Below are positions 24,670-33,029 of a stretch of 64,000 bases of DNA, piece by piece. The stretch is from an uncultured Mogibacterium sp. (GTDB taxonomy: Bacteria > Bacillota > Clostridia > Peptostreptococcales > Anaerovoracaceae). The position numbers and the translations under genes are program-made. Under the pieces are notes generated by a model that saw only the letters and a program-made list of their open reading frames with translations, searched no databases and was not told the DNA's origin. Where the stretch lies: positions 186,001 through 250,000 of the forward strand of contig NZ_CALISE010000020.1 of assembly GCF_938041965.1 (NCBI RefSeq), written 5' to 3'. The stretch's first letter is position 1. Each line of letters opens with the position of its first letter.

Positions 24670-25758
24670 CTATAGCTTCTGATCTCCTGCTTTAACCCAG
24701 CCAGCTCTCTTGACAGCCTTGTGCAACAGTATGGTTAATATTGCTGGCAGAACTACAGATATTAGGATGAGACCGAGCCAATCCATTGAAGTGATCCCTG
24801 CTTTTGTTCCTTTTGCTATATCAGCAATCCAGCCTGAATACACACCTAGAGGTCCGACTAGACCACATGTGCCCATGCCGCTTGCTATAGCCGGGCCGTT
24901 CATCTTGAGATGAAATACGCAGGTTGCAATAGGACCTGTGATAGCAGATGCAATAGTAGGGGCTATCCATATCCTTGGGTTTCTAACTATATTGCCCATC
25001 TGAAGCATCGATGTTCCAACTCCCTGTGATACGAGGCCACCGACGCCATTATCTTCATACGAAGCAACTGCGAATCCAACCATCTGTGCACAGCAGCCAG
25101 CAAGAGCTGCACCACCGGCGAGTCCTGTTAGACCTAAAGCTGCGCAGATAGCTGCAGAAGATATTGGTAAAGTAAGCGCTATACCTACAACTACAGCGAC
25201 AATAATTCCCATGAGTAGAGGCTGAAGTTCTGTAGCCCACATTATAATATCGCCCATCTTCATAGCCGCGTTTCCGAGTGCAGGTGCGATTAACCAAGAT
25301 AAAGCGATTCCTATGCCGATTGTCACACTCGGTGTAACAAGGATATCTACTTTTGTCTCCTTTGAAACAGCTTTTCCGCATTCAGCTGCTATTATCGCTA
25401 CAAAAAGTACTGCGAGTGGTCCGCCAGCACCTCCAAGCGCATTTGAAGCGAAACCGACAGTGATTAGGGAGAATAGAACTAACGGTGGAGCAGCAAGAGC
25501 ATATCCAATCGCACATGCCATTGCAGGTCCTCCCATAGCCATCGCAAGACCACCCACAGTGTATTTTATACCACCTATAGTAGCGACAGTCTGCGATAGG
25601 GCAGAGATGTGAAGTTGTACACCGATAGTATTGATGATTGTTCCTATAAGTAGTGAACAAAATAGTCCCTGAGCCATAGCGCCAAGTGCATCAATTCCAT
25701 ATCTCTTTCCAGAGATGATTATATCCTTGCGTTTTAGAAATGAAGAAAAACTAGCCAT
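24670..25758 (-). CDS. PTS IIC-like membrane protein (PTS_EIIC_2 type), possible vitamin transporter
   Basis: 362 residues, Gly/Ala-rich with about nine membrane segments. It resembles the stand-alone PTS_EIIC_2 family (KRYGIDALGAMAQGLFCSLL at the start, later SMDWLGLILISVVLPAIL). No IIA or IIB gene lies beside it and no phosphorylation domain is fused to it, so it may not be a true PTS. RBS GGAGG lies 8 bases before ATG. The perfect 30-bp palindrome just upstream and the niaR gene next door suggest control by NiaR, hence a possible role in niacin or related uptake (inference). Confidence 0.8.
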   Translation of the reverse strand: MASFSSFLKRKDIIISGKRYGIDALGAMAQGLFCSLLIGTIINTIGVQLHISALSQTVATIGGIKYTVGGLAMAMGGPAMACAIGYALAAPPLVLFSLITVGFASNALGGAGGPLAVLFVAIIAAECGKAVSKETKVDILVTPSVTIGIGIALSWLIAPALGNAAMKMGDIIMWATELQPLLMGIIVAVVVGIALTLPISSAAICAALGLTGLAGGAALAGCCAQMVGFAVASYEDNGVGGLVSQGVGTSMLQMGNIVRNPRIWIAPTIASAITGPIATCVFHLKMNGPAIASGMGTCGLVGPLGVYSGWIADIAKGTKAGITSMDWLGLILISVVLPAILTILLHKAVKRAGWVKAGDQKL

Positions 25759-25774
25759 TTAAAAGCCTCCTAAC

Positions 25775-25804
25775 TATATACAGGTGTCATGACACCTGTA
25801 TATA
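25775..25804. promoter_or_regulatory. perfect 30-bp palindrome, probable NiaR operator
   Basis: The two 15-base arms are exactly complementary with no spacer; the centre reads CAGGTGTCATGACACCTG. It sits 17 bases upstream of the PTS IIC-like start codon, at the -10/start region of candidate minus-strand promoters (TTGACT-17-TAATGT, or TTTTCA-17-TATATA). The adjacent gene encodes the niacin-responsive repressor NiaR, the obvious candidate ligand. Confidence 0.75.
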
Positions 25805-25903
25805 CATTAAAAGAGGCTCTGTGAAAAGTCAATATGTGATTAAAGAAAACGCTACATGTTACTTAAAAAATAAACTGTTAACCCGTTAAAAAATTTTTAT
25901 CTT

Positions 25904-26413
25904 TTACTCGAAGAGTATCCCTATTGAACGAAGTTTATCCTTTATTCGCTCAAGTGCAGCCTCATCCCTACACGTGATAGCATGCAAGTGAATCCCGTCT
26001 GTGAGAAGTGATAGTGGAGGGGCATTGCTCTCAATAATCTTATCTGAGAACTCCTTTGCATCAAGTCTATTTGCAATGTGCAGGTTGCCGACTAGCTCAC
26101 CATATATAGGATGTTCAACACTTACATCGAGTAATATGCCACCGCAGTCAACAATCGCATTAAGTTCTTCTAGAATTTTAGATGAATCGTGTTTACAAGC
26201 GATCCTATAGACTGGGGTAGTCCCAATTTGAGGGAGCACGTATCCACGAGGGGTCGAACTAATATCATGACCTTCAGCCCTGAGAATAGCGATGTCTCCA
26301 ACGATAATTTGTCTGCTTACTCCGAACTCTTTTGCAAGAGAGGAAGCGCTTACAGGTTCGCCTGAAGACTGTAATCTCCGTATTATGTTGTCTTTGCGCT
26401 TCTCTCTCTGCAT
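25904..26413 (-). CDS. niaR: NiaR (YrxA) niacin-responsive repressor
   Basis: 169 residues: N-terminal HTH_11 winged helix (KDNIIRRLQSSGEPVSASSL, recognition helix FGVSRQIIVGDIAILRAEGH) and a C-terminal 3H domain with its three histidine motifs (VEHPIYGEL, GNLHIANR, DGIHLHAI). NiaR binds nicotinic acid and represses NAD synthesis or niacin uptake genes. RBS GGAGG precedes ATG. It begins only 35 bases after the thrS stop and so is probably read from the T-box controlled thrS transcript. No nad biosynthesis genes lie in the window. Confidence 0.93.
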   Translation of the reverse strand: MQREKRKDNIIRRLQSSGEPVSASSLAKEFGVSRQIIVGDIAILRAEGHDISSTPRGYVLPQIGTTPVYRIACKHDSSKILEELNAIVDCGGILLDVSVEHPIYGELVGNLHIANRLDAKEFSDKIIESNAPPLSLLTDGIHLHAITCRDEAALERIKDKLRSIGILFE

Positions 26414-26448
26414 GATAAATCCTCCGTTACATTTTCTTGCAAATCTGA

Positions 26449-28500
26449 CTATTTATCTTTCTTTTCTTCTTCGCTGACTTTCTTTTCTCTAATCGCTTTT
26501 GTGCGTATCTCCTCGCAGATTGAATTAACAAAATCGCTCAGAGGCTTGCTTCCTTCATCTCCTTCGAATCTCGAACGAACTGAAACAGTTTTATTCTCAG
26601 CTTCCTGCTGTCCAACGACTAGCATGTAAGGTAGCTTCTCCATCTGGGCTTTTCTAATCTTGTAGCCGATTCTCTCGGAGCTGCTGTCGATTGTAACATC
26701 GACGCCGTTTCTTCTTAGTTCAGCAAAGATTTCCTCGGCATAATCCTGATACTTATCGGAGATAGGGAGGATTCTAACCTGCTCTGCGCATAGCCAAGTA
26801 GGGAAGTTCCCTGAATACTTTTCAATCAACCAAGCGAGAGTTCTCTCGTAGCAGCCGAGCGATGTGCGGTGGATAATATATGGGCGTTTTTTCTCACCGT
26901 TCTTATCTATATAATACATGTCATATCTCTCAGCAAGGAACATGTCAAGCTGGATAGTGATCATCGTATCTTCTTTGCCATATACATTTTTTGCCTGAAT
27001 GTCGAGCTTAGGTCCGTAGAATGCAGCCTCGCCAGAAGCCTCTGTGTAATCGAGACCGATTTCATCGAGAATCTCACGCATTGCCGATTCAACCTTATCC
27101 CATTCCGCAGCAGTTCCAAGATATTTACCTGGATTTTCTGGATCCCACTTTGACATTCTGTATGTAACATCGCCGTCTAGACCTAGAGTTGTGAGACAGT
27201 ACTTAGCGAGTTTTACGCAGTTTTTGAACTCTTCATCAATCTGCTCAGGTGTGCACACGAGGTGGCCCTCTGAAATCGTGAACTGACGAACTCTAGTGAG
27301 TCCGTGCATTTCTCCGGAATCTTCGTTGCGGAATAGAGTAGAAGTCTCTCCCATTCTGTAAGGTAGATCCCTATAGCTGTGCTGCTTAGCCTTGTATACA
27401 TAGTACTGGAATGGGCATGTCATAGGGCGGAGTGCAAATGCATTTGCATCAGCATCGTTTTCGATGAGACTTAGGTCCTCAAGTCCTCTGATTTCGCGGG
27501 TAGCATCCTCTGCATTGTTCAGCTCATCGATGTTGTCATATCCGAATACGAACATTCCATCCTTGTAGTGGTACCAGTGGTCTGAAATCTTGTAAAGAGT
27601 TGATTTCGCCATCAGCGGTGTTCTCGTTCTCACGTAACCCCATTCGTAATCCTCGAGGTCTTCAATCCAGCGCTGCAGCTTCTGAATCATCTTAGTGCCC
27701 TTAGGCATAAATAGAGGAAGACCCTGACCGACTATATCTACTGTTGTAAATAGCTCCATCTCACGGCCTAGTCTGTTGTGATCTCTGTTCTTGATATCAG
27801 CAAGGTACTCAAGGTACTCTTCTAGATCGGCCTTCTTGTTGAATGCAGTACCGTAGATTCTAGTGAGCATCTTGTTGTGCTCGTCACCTCTCCAGTAAGC
27901 GCCAGAGCTAGAAGTTAGCTTGAACGCCTTAATCTGCTTGGTGCTCATCAGGTGTGGCCCTGCGCAGAGCTCGATAAAATCTCCCTGCTGATAGAAGGAA
28001 ATGATTTCGTCCTCTGGTAGGTCCTCGATGAGCTCGACCTTGTATGGCTCATTTCTCTCCTGAAATAGCTTGATGGCTTCATCTCTAGGGAGTGTGAAAC
28101 GAGTTATCGCATCTCCTCTTTTGATGATTTTCTTCATCTCAGCTTCTATCTTATCTAAATCCTCTCTGGTTAGTGCTGGCATGTCGAAGTCATAGTAAAA
28201 ACCATTATCGATAGAAGGTCCAATTGTCATCTTGGCATCTGGATATAGATTCTTGACAGCCTCTGCGAGCACGTGGGAACATGTGTGTCTGTACGCATGC
28301 TTTCCTGCATCGGAATCAAATGTGAGAATGTTAACCTCAGCATCCTTATCCACAACAGTTCTTAGGTCACAGACCTCTCCATCTAATTCACCAACGCAAG
28401 CTGCTCTTGCGAGACCCTCGCTTATGTCCTTAGCGATGTCGATGATGGACATCGGTGAAGCGTATTCTTTTTTGCTACCGTCTTTTAGTGTAATAATCAT
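26449..28500 (-). CDS. thrS: threonyl-tRNA synthetase
   Basis: 683 residues: N-terminal TGS domain, editing domain with HTCSHVLAEAV and CAGPHL, class II catalytic core with PMTCPFQ (zinc Cys) and RTSLGCYERTLAWLIEKY region, and C-terminal anticodon domain (PISDKYQDYAEEIF onward). ATG at 28500 is selected: the ATG at 28518 begins inside the AAAGGAG ribosome binding site. Expression is controlled by the T-box leader upstream. niaR follows after 35 bases. Confidence 0.97.
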   Translation of the reverse strand: MIITLKDGSKKEYASPMSIIDIAKDISEGLARAACVGELDGEVCDLRTVVDKDAEVNILTFDSDAGKHAYRHTCSHVLAEAVKNLYPDAKMTIGPSIDNGFYYDFDMPALTREDLDKIEAEMKKIIKRGDAITRFTLPRDEAIKLFQERNEPYKVELIEDLPEDEIISFYQQGDFIELCAGPHLMSTKQIKAFKLTSSSGAYWRGDEHNKMLTRIYGTAFNKKADLEEYLEYLADIKNRDHNRLGREMELFTTVDIVGQGLPLFMPKGTKMIQKLQRWIEDLEDYEWGYVRTRTPLMAKSTLYKISDHWYHYKDGMFVFGYDNIDELNNAEDATREIRGLEDLSLIENDADANAFALRPMTCPFQYYVYKAKQHSYRDLPYRMGETSTLFRNEDSGEMHGLTRVRQFTISEGHLVCTPEQIDEEFKNCVKLAKYCLTTLGLDGDVTYRMSKWDPENPGKYLGTAAEWDKVESAMREILDEIGLDYTEASGEAAFYGPKLDIQAKNVYGKEDTMITIQLDMFLAERYDMYYIDKNGEKKRPYIIHRTSLGCYERTLAWLIEKYSGNFPTWLCAEQVRILPISDKYQDYAEEIFAELRRNGVDVTIDSSSERIGYKIRKAQMEKLPYMLVVGQQEAENKTVSVRSRFEGDEGSKPLSDFVNSICEEIRTKAIREKKVSEEEKKDK

Positions 28501-28533
28501 TTTAAGAACTCCTTTCATTAGCGGAAGGAAATT

Positions 28534-28571
28534 AAAAAGTCCCTTCCGACATTCAAATTGTCAGAAGGGAC
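28534..28571 (-). terminator. T-box regulated terminator
   Basis: GTCCCTTCTGACA pairs with TGTCGGAAGGGAC on the minus strand (one G-U), followed by five T. It competes with the antiterminator containing the T-box sequence. Confidence 0.9.
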
Positions 28572-28773
28572 GCATACATTCGTATTCGTGGTTCCACCCA
28601 TCTTCCGGAGCTTCTGCTCCAGCACTCTTTGAAGCTTTTAACGCGGCTAGGCGGGCAGGATTAGTGCCACTCGGAGGTGGTGTTCAGAACGCTCCGTGCT
28701 GGAATGATCTCACCGTCCATCCCTCTCTCAAAGCCTTAAAGCGAACCTACTGTCCTCGTCATCGTTTTAATAA
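28534..28773 (-). ncRNA. T-box leader of thrS
   Basis: On the minus strand the leader begins near 28773 with the stem I pattern GATGACGAGGACAGTAGG and the AGAGAGGGATGG region. The sequence GAACACCACCTCCGAG contains a Thr specifier (ACC at 28679-28681, or the next ACC at 28676-28678). The conserved T-box GGGTGGAACCACG lies at 28587-28599, followed by the terminator. Uncharged tRNA-Thr should stabilise the antiterminator and let thrS and niaR be transcribed. Confidence 0.93.
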
Positions 28774-28779
28774 TGAAAT

Positions 28780-28808
28780 ATGCTACCACCGCGGGCTATA
28801 ATTGTCAA
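28780..28808 (-). promoter_or_regulatory. promoter of thrS
   Basis: Minus strand TTGACA (28808-28803), 17-base spacer, TAGCAT (28785-28780). Confidence 0.7.
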
Positions 28809-28827
28809 TGATTTTACCGCCTCAATT

Positions 28828-28836
28828 TGTTATAAT
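28828..28836 (+). promoter_or_regulatory. extended -10 promoter of the CbrC-family gene
   Basis: TGTTATAAT at 28828-28836; a second extended -10 (TGATATAAT, 28851-28859) lies 23 bases downstream. Either could serve the gene at 28905. It is divergent from the thrS promoter. Confidence 0.5.
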
Positions 28837-28904
28837 TTATAGGAAAGAATTGATATAATTTGTGGACAAAAACGAGAAGTTTTGCTGAAATGGTAGGAGA
28901 AATA

Positions 28905-29756
28905 ATGAATCCATACATAAAAGAATATGCTGAACTAGTAAAGGATTACGAAGCGAAGAAGGGTAAGCGAGAGACCGTTCTTGCGTTATACGAGTTTTCG
29001 GATAGGCTCAAAGAGGCTGGGGATAAAGATGCCAAGACAGTTCTTGTCGATGTATACAAAATCCTTTCGCTTATGCAGAGTGCGTATGACTTGATGTCAG
29101 AGATTGCAGATAGGACAGATAAGAAGCAGATAAAGAAGCTCGCTTATCTCAAATCGCTAGCAGAAGATGATGGAGACAGGTGGGCAGTGAAGAGGCCAAA
29201 GACAGCTGCTGAGGAGTCTCTACAGAGAGAAAAAGCTAAGAAGCTTCCAAAATTCCGTTACCATCCAGATCCACTGGCTACTGAAAGCTTTGAAGAAGGT
29301 CCGCCAGAGGTATGCCCGTGCTGCGGCAAGGAAAGTACTATCTACTATAGTTCGTTCCCTTACAGCGTTGAAGACGTCGAGCATTTGTGCCCAGAGTGTA
29401 TAGCTAGTGGAGAGGCTGCAAAGAAATTCGACGCTCAGTTCGTGCAAGATGCCGAATGGGAAGGCGAAGTGGATGTGGCGAAGTCGAAGGAACTATTTGA
29501 AAGAACGCCTGGCTACCTGAGCTGGCAAGGCGAGCACTGGCTATCCTGCTGTAATGACTACTGCGCATATCTAGGGACAGTCGGCACAGAGGAGCTAGAG
29601 GAGATGGGCATCGCAGACGAGGTCCTTGAAGAGTATGAGATGAGGCATGAATACACCGATATAAGGGAGTACCTGTATAAGGATGGGGATCTCTGCGGGT
29701 ATCTCTTCCGCTGTCTTCACTGCGGAAAATATCACATCTACGTCGATGCGAGCTAA
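28905..29756 (+). CDS. CbrC/UPF0167 family protein
   Basis: 283 residues. The first 120 are helical and charged. From about 120 the UPF0167 region begins: FRYHPDPLATESFEEG, two CxxC pairs (VCPCCGK and LCPEC), then the signature RTPGYLSWQGEHWLSCC with NDYCAYLG, and a final CxxC (CLHCGKYH). In E. coli CbrC affects colicin E2 tolerance; its biochemical function is unknown. The Cys pairs suggest zinc binding. ATG at 28905 fits TAGGAG 6 bases upstream; TTG at 28860 and ATG at 28890 lack a good site. Confidence 0.82.
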   Translation: MNPYIKEYAELVKDYEAKKGKRETVLALYEFSDRLKEAGDKDAKTVLVDVYKILSLMQSAYDLMSEIADRTDKKQIKKLAYLKSLAEDDGDRWAVKRPKTAAEESLQREKAKKLPKFRYHPDPLATESFEEGPPEVCPCCGKESTIYYSSFPYSVEDVEHLCPECIASGEAAKKFDAQFVQDAEWEGEVDVAKSKELFERTPGYLSWQGEHWLSCCNDYCAYLGTVGTEELEEMGIADEVLEEYEMRHEYTDIREYLYKDGDLCGYLFRCLHCGKYHIYVDAS

Positions 29757-29819
29757 TTTGCAAACGTGAAATGAAACACCTTCTTAGAAGAGAAAAGGTG
29801 ATTTGGAGGGAAGCAATTA

Positions 29820-30242
29820 ATGAAGATTTATCAATATTTTTTGATTGGATTAAAGTCGACGTGGAATGACAATCTCTTTAAGACGGTGGCATTTATCGTT
29901 GGAACTATCGTTCTTGTCACGATGGTGCGGAAGCTGATTATCGTCAGTAGGAGTGGCGGAAAGTTTTCAGAGCCTATGCATATCTCGAATGGAAATTTAT
30001 ACATTCACAGTGGATTTGTTCCAGGTAGACGTGAGATTGCATTGAAAGATCTCGCTGAGGTTGAGATATATTTTGTGCGTGGAAGACATCTAAATGGTGA
30101 CAGGTACTTTATTCAACTCGTAAGGAAAAAAGGTAGAAGCAAGTCGATTTTCGTCGGAAAAAGCAAGGGTAATGACGAGAGGCTTGCTCAGCTTAAGAAG
30201 CAGCTGAAGAAGTATAAGGTTAAGGTTCGTGAAATAAAATAA
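29820..30242 (+). CDS. small membrane protein of unknown function
   Basis: 140 residues. One hydrophobic segment (about 22-38) is followed by a basic stretch, then a beta-rich region (MHISNGNLYIHSGFVPGRRE, then IALKDLAEVEIYF) reminiscent of bacterial PH-like domains, and a Lys-rich tail. The likely layout is a membrane anchor with a cytoplasmic PH-like domain. GGAGG lies 12 bases upstream. It lies between the CbrC-family and Imm26-like genes. Confidence 0.55.
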   Translation: MKIYQYFLIGLKSTWNDNLFKTVAFIVGTIVLVTMVRKLIIVSRSGGKFSEPMHISNGNLYIHSGFVPGRREIALKDLAEVEIYFVRGRHLNGDRYFIQLVRKKGRSKSIFVGKSKGNDERLAQLKKQLKKYKVKVREIK

Positions 30243-30266
30243 ATGAGAGTGAGTAGGTTCGCATAA

Positions 30267-30920
30267 ATGGAAATAAAAAAGAAATCTGTTCCGTGGAAAG
30301 AAGGGAAAGTCATATCGGTGTGCCTTCGAGATGGGATATACATCTTGGCGCAGATGGTAAAATCGCCATACATGGTTTTCTTTAACCTTTTTAGCGATGA
30401 TAACTCGTGGGAAGGTGTTACTTTGTCAACTGATAAGGTGCTGTTCTGTCATGCGGTTTCGCGCCAGTGGAAAGCGCACAGTCCCATCGAGCGCATTAAA
30501 GGTGTAGAGCCACTTTTGAATTACGAGCTTCCAACCAGATGGATTCATACCGAAGGGCTTGGTCACAGAACTCGAGAAATTATCGTCGATGGAGTAAAGC
30601 GAAGTGTAGTGATTCTCGGTACGCGTCTTGCGTTAGTTGAAAGAGATATGGTGGATAATTCCAAGAATAACGCTCCGTGTGGACTCTATCATACGGTGGT
30701 TAAGCCTGATTTAAAGGAAAGTGATTGGTCTAGGGTGAAAGATATAGAAACTATGTCAGTCGAGATGTACCCGGGATTAAATGAGCGGTTGTACTTATGT
30801 AGTGTCATGGGAAGAAATGTGAATCCAGAGCTCGAAATATACCTCGGTAGACCAATTGCAGAAGCCTACGGAACGTACGTAAAAATCCTTTGTGGAGATA
30901 AAATTCCTGATTACTGTTAA
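30267..30920 (+). CDS. Imm26-like protein
   Basis: 217 residues. The N-terminal half begins KEGKVISVCLRDGIYILAQM and continues into MVFFNLF, which fits the beta-rich Imm26 pattern (Gly-Asp-x-aliphatic, then Y-A-Q-x, then FF). Imm26 proteins occur as immunity proteins of polymorphic toxin systems but are also found alone. The C-terminal half (about 130-217) is not recognised. No toxin or secretion gene is adjacent. The ribosome binding site is weak. Cotranscription with 29820 is likely (24 bases apart). Confidence 0.5.
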   Translation: MEIKKKSVPWKEGKVISVCLRDGIYILAQMVKSPYMVFFNLFSDDNSWEGVTLSTDKVLFCHAVSRQWKAHSPIERIKGVEPLLNYELPTRWIHTEGLGHRTREIIVDGVKRSVVILGTRLALVERDMVDNSKNNAPCGLYHTVVKPDLKESDWSRVKDIETMSVEMYPGLNERLYLCSVMGRNVNPELEIYLGRPIAEAYGTYVKILCGDKIPDYC

Positions 30921-31023
30921 TATAAGGAATTAAAATCAATACTTGGTTATAGTGCTTGAATCTATAGGGGAAATAAGGATATTATACATAATACAGATTT
31001 TTTGAAGGAAAAGGGTGGACATA

Positions 31024-31347
31024 ATGGAAAATAGAGAAATGAAAATTAAAGTTAAGATGCCGGTACTCCCCGAGAGATTCGGTGGACACGCAGTTACAGC
31101 AAATAGATTTGATGACATGATTCTAAAGCTCTTCGATAAGGAGCCTTATGGAATTAATTCTGAGGTAAATCTCATCGCAGGAGATGAGAGAACTAATGTT
31201 GAAGTGGTAAGCGTAGATAGAGGAGATCGCTCGATGAGCGTAAGCCTTAAGGTGGGATATCCAGAGGCATTTAGTCAGGGAGAAGTTCTGACGAGACTTG
31301 CTGATGCAGTTGCTCCATATAAGTGCGGAATCGAGAAAATGGCATAG
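31024..31347 (+). CDS. small protein of unknown function, 107 aa
   Basis: Acidic-basic mixed protein without membrane segments. The segment MPVLPERFGGHAVTANRFDD and a beta-rich middle (SEVNLIAGDERTNVEVVSVD) suggest a compact alpha/beta fold. ATG at 31024 has GGGTGG 6 bases upstream, but GTG at 31015 is a serious alternative. I do not recognise the family. It lies 103 bases after the Imm26-like gene. Confidence 0.5.
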   Translation: MENREMKIKVKMPVLPERFGGHAVTANRFDDMILKLFDKEPYGINSEVNLIAGDERTNVEVVSVDRGDRSMSVSLKVGYPEAFSQGEVLTRLADAVAPYKCGIEKMA

Positions 31348-31372
31348 ACACTCGATAAACCACATGTAAACG

Positions 31373-31381
31373 TGATATAAT
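31373..31381 (+). promoter_or_regulatory. extended -10 promoter of asnS
   Basis: TGATATAAT at 31373-31381, no clear -35. The leader is about 47 bases, too short for a T-box. Confidence 0.5.
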
Positions 31382-31434
31382 TGATATACTCGTGCATTTA
31401 CGAGAGAAAAATGGAAATTAGGAAGGATATACTA

Positions 31435-32829
31435 ATGAAAGATATTGAGATCAGAGAACTCTTCCGAAACAGAGAAGAGTATGCAGGCAAAGAGATTGTT
31501 GTCAGAGGCTGGGTGAGAGGTAATCGCGCATCCAATCAGTTTGGTTTCATCTCACTCAATGATGGTACCTTCTTCACTCCGCTTCAGGTTGTGTACGAGG
31601 CTTCGAAGATTGATAACTACGAAGAGATTTCAAAGGTGCACCTCGCAGCAGGTGTAATGGTTAGGGGTGTACTTGAGCTTACACCTGGCGCACAGCAGCC
31701 ATTTGAACTGAAGGCGACAGAGATTACTGTTGAGGCTGATTCGCTATCGGATTATCCGCTGCAGAAGAAGCGTCACACCATGGAGTACCTTAGAGAAATC
31801 GCGCATCTTCGTCCTAGAAGCAACACTTTCTCTGCGGTATTTAGAGTTCGCAGCATCGTTGCTTATGCGATTCATAAGTTCTTCCAAGAGCGTGATTACG
31901 TATATGTACACGCTCCAATCATAACAGGAAGTGACGCAGAGGGCGCTGGCGAGATGTTCAGAGTTACGACACTGGACCTAAGTAATCCGCCTACTAACGA
32001 AGATGGTTCTATCGACTACTCACAGGATTTCTTCGGCAAAGAGACAAACCTAACCGTTTCGGGACAGCTCGAGGGTGAGGCGATGGCGCTTGCGTTTAGA
32101 AATATTTACACATTTGGACCTACGTTCCGTGCTGAGAACTCCAACACAGCTAGACACGCATCTGAGTTCTGGATGATTGAGCCAGAGATCGCATTTGCAG
32201 ACCTAGCTGATGACATGGATGTTGCAGAGGATATGGTCAAATACATCATCAGCTACACACTTGAACACGCGCCTGAGGAGATGGAATTCTTCAATAAGTT
32301 CGTGGACAAGGGATTACTCGATAGACTTCACCACATCGTTAACTCAGATTTCGAGAGAGTTACATATACAGAAGCTGTTGAGATTCTTAAGAAAGCTGAT
32401 AAGGACTTCCAGTTCCCTGTTGAGTGGGGAATCGATCTACAGACTGAGCACGAGAGATATCTAACTGAAGAAGTGTTTAAGAAGCCTATCTTCGTAATCG
32501 ATTATCCGAAGGAAATCAAAGCATTCTATATGAGACTCAACGACGACGGTAAGACTGTTGCGGCTTGCGACCTTCTCGTGCCGGGAGTTGGTGAAATTAT
32601 CGGCGGAAGTCAGAGAGAAGAGAGGCTCGACATCCTCGAAACTAGAATGGATGAAATCGGCATGAATAGAGAGCTCTACGACTGGTACGTGGATCTTCGT
32701 AGATACGGTGGCGTAAAGCATGCCGGCTACGGATTAGGGTTCGAGAGAATGATTATGTATCTAACAGGAATGAGCAACATCCGTGACGTTGTTCCATTCC
32801 CAAGAACACCTAAGAACGCTGAATTCTAA
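31435..32829 (+). CDS. asnS: asparaginyl-tRNA synthetase
   Basis: 464 residues: OB-fold anticodon domain (IVVRGWVRGNRASNQFGFIS), class IIb motif 2 (TFGPTFRAENSNTARHASEF) and motif 3 (GLGFERMIMYLTGMSNIRDV, then PFPRTP). AsnRS rather than AspRS is supported by SGQLEGEAMA and the PFPRTPKN ending. ATG at 31435 has AGGAAGGAT upstream; upstream in-frame starts have no site. Ends before a terminator at 32866. Confidence 0.96.
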   Translation: MKDIEIRELFRNREEYAGKEIVVRGWVRGNRASNQFGFISLNDGTFFTPLQVVYEASKIDNYEEISKVHLAAGVMVRGVLELTPGAQQPFELKATEITVEADSLSDYPLQKKRHTMEYLREIAHLRPRSNTFSAVFRVRSIVAYAIHKFFQERDYVYVHAPIITGSDAEGAGEMFRVTTLDLSNPPTNEDGSIDYSQDFFGKETNLTVSGQLEGEAMALAFRNIYTFGPTFRAENSNTARHASEFWMIEPEIAFADLADDMDVAEDMVKYIISYTLEHAPEEMEFFNKFVDKGLLDRLHHIVNSDFERVTYTEAVEILKKADKDFQFPVEWGIDLQTEHERYLTEEVFKKPIFVIDYPKEIKAFYMRLNDDGKTVAACDLLVPGVGEIIGGSQREERLDILETRMDEIGMNRELYDWYVDLRRYGGVKHAGYGLGFERMIMYLTGMSNIRDVVPFPRTPKNAEF

Positions 32830-32865
32830 AGCGTCTAGGTGGTAATATACAAATAAAAACAATTT

Positions 32866-32916
32866 AGCGGCTATCACTAGGCTCTTCACGAGGAGAAGGT
32901 GGTTGCCGCTTTTTAT
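32866..32916 (+). terminator. rho-independent terminator of asnS
   Basis: AGCGGCTATCAC pairs with GTGGTTGCCGCT (G-U pairs and a mismatch), followed by TTTTTATT. Confidence 0.8.
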
Positions 32917-32935
32917 TGTCAATTAAAATATTGTA

Positions 32936-32963
32936 TTGAACAAGATACAAGCTATGTTATACT
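32936..32963 (+). promoter_or_regulatory. promoter of the EF-G-like gene
   Basis: TTGAAC at 32936-32941, a 16-base spacer, TATACT at 32958-32963. Confidence 0.6.
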
Positions 32964-33029
32964 TGTGACAAGAGCTTAAATAATTTTATCAGCTCAACAA
33001 AATAATAAAATCAATGGGAGGATCTAAGG

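Noticed and set aside
31348..31434. T-box leader for asnS
   Set aside because: The leader is under 60 bases and lacks the GGGTGG-type T-box sequence and terminator.
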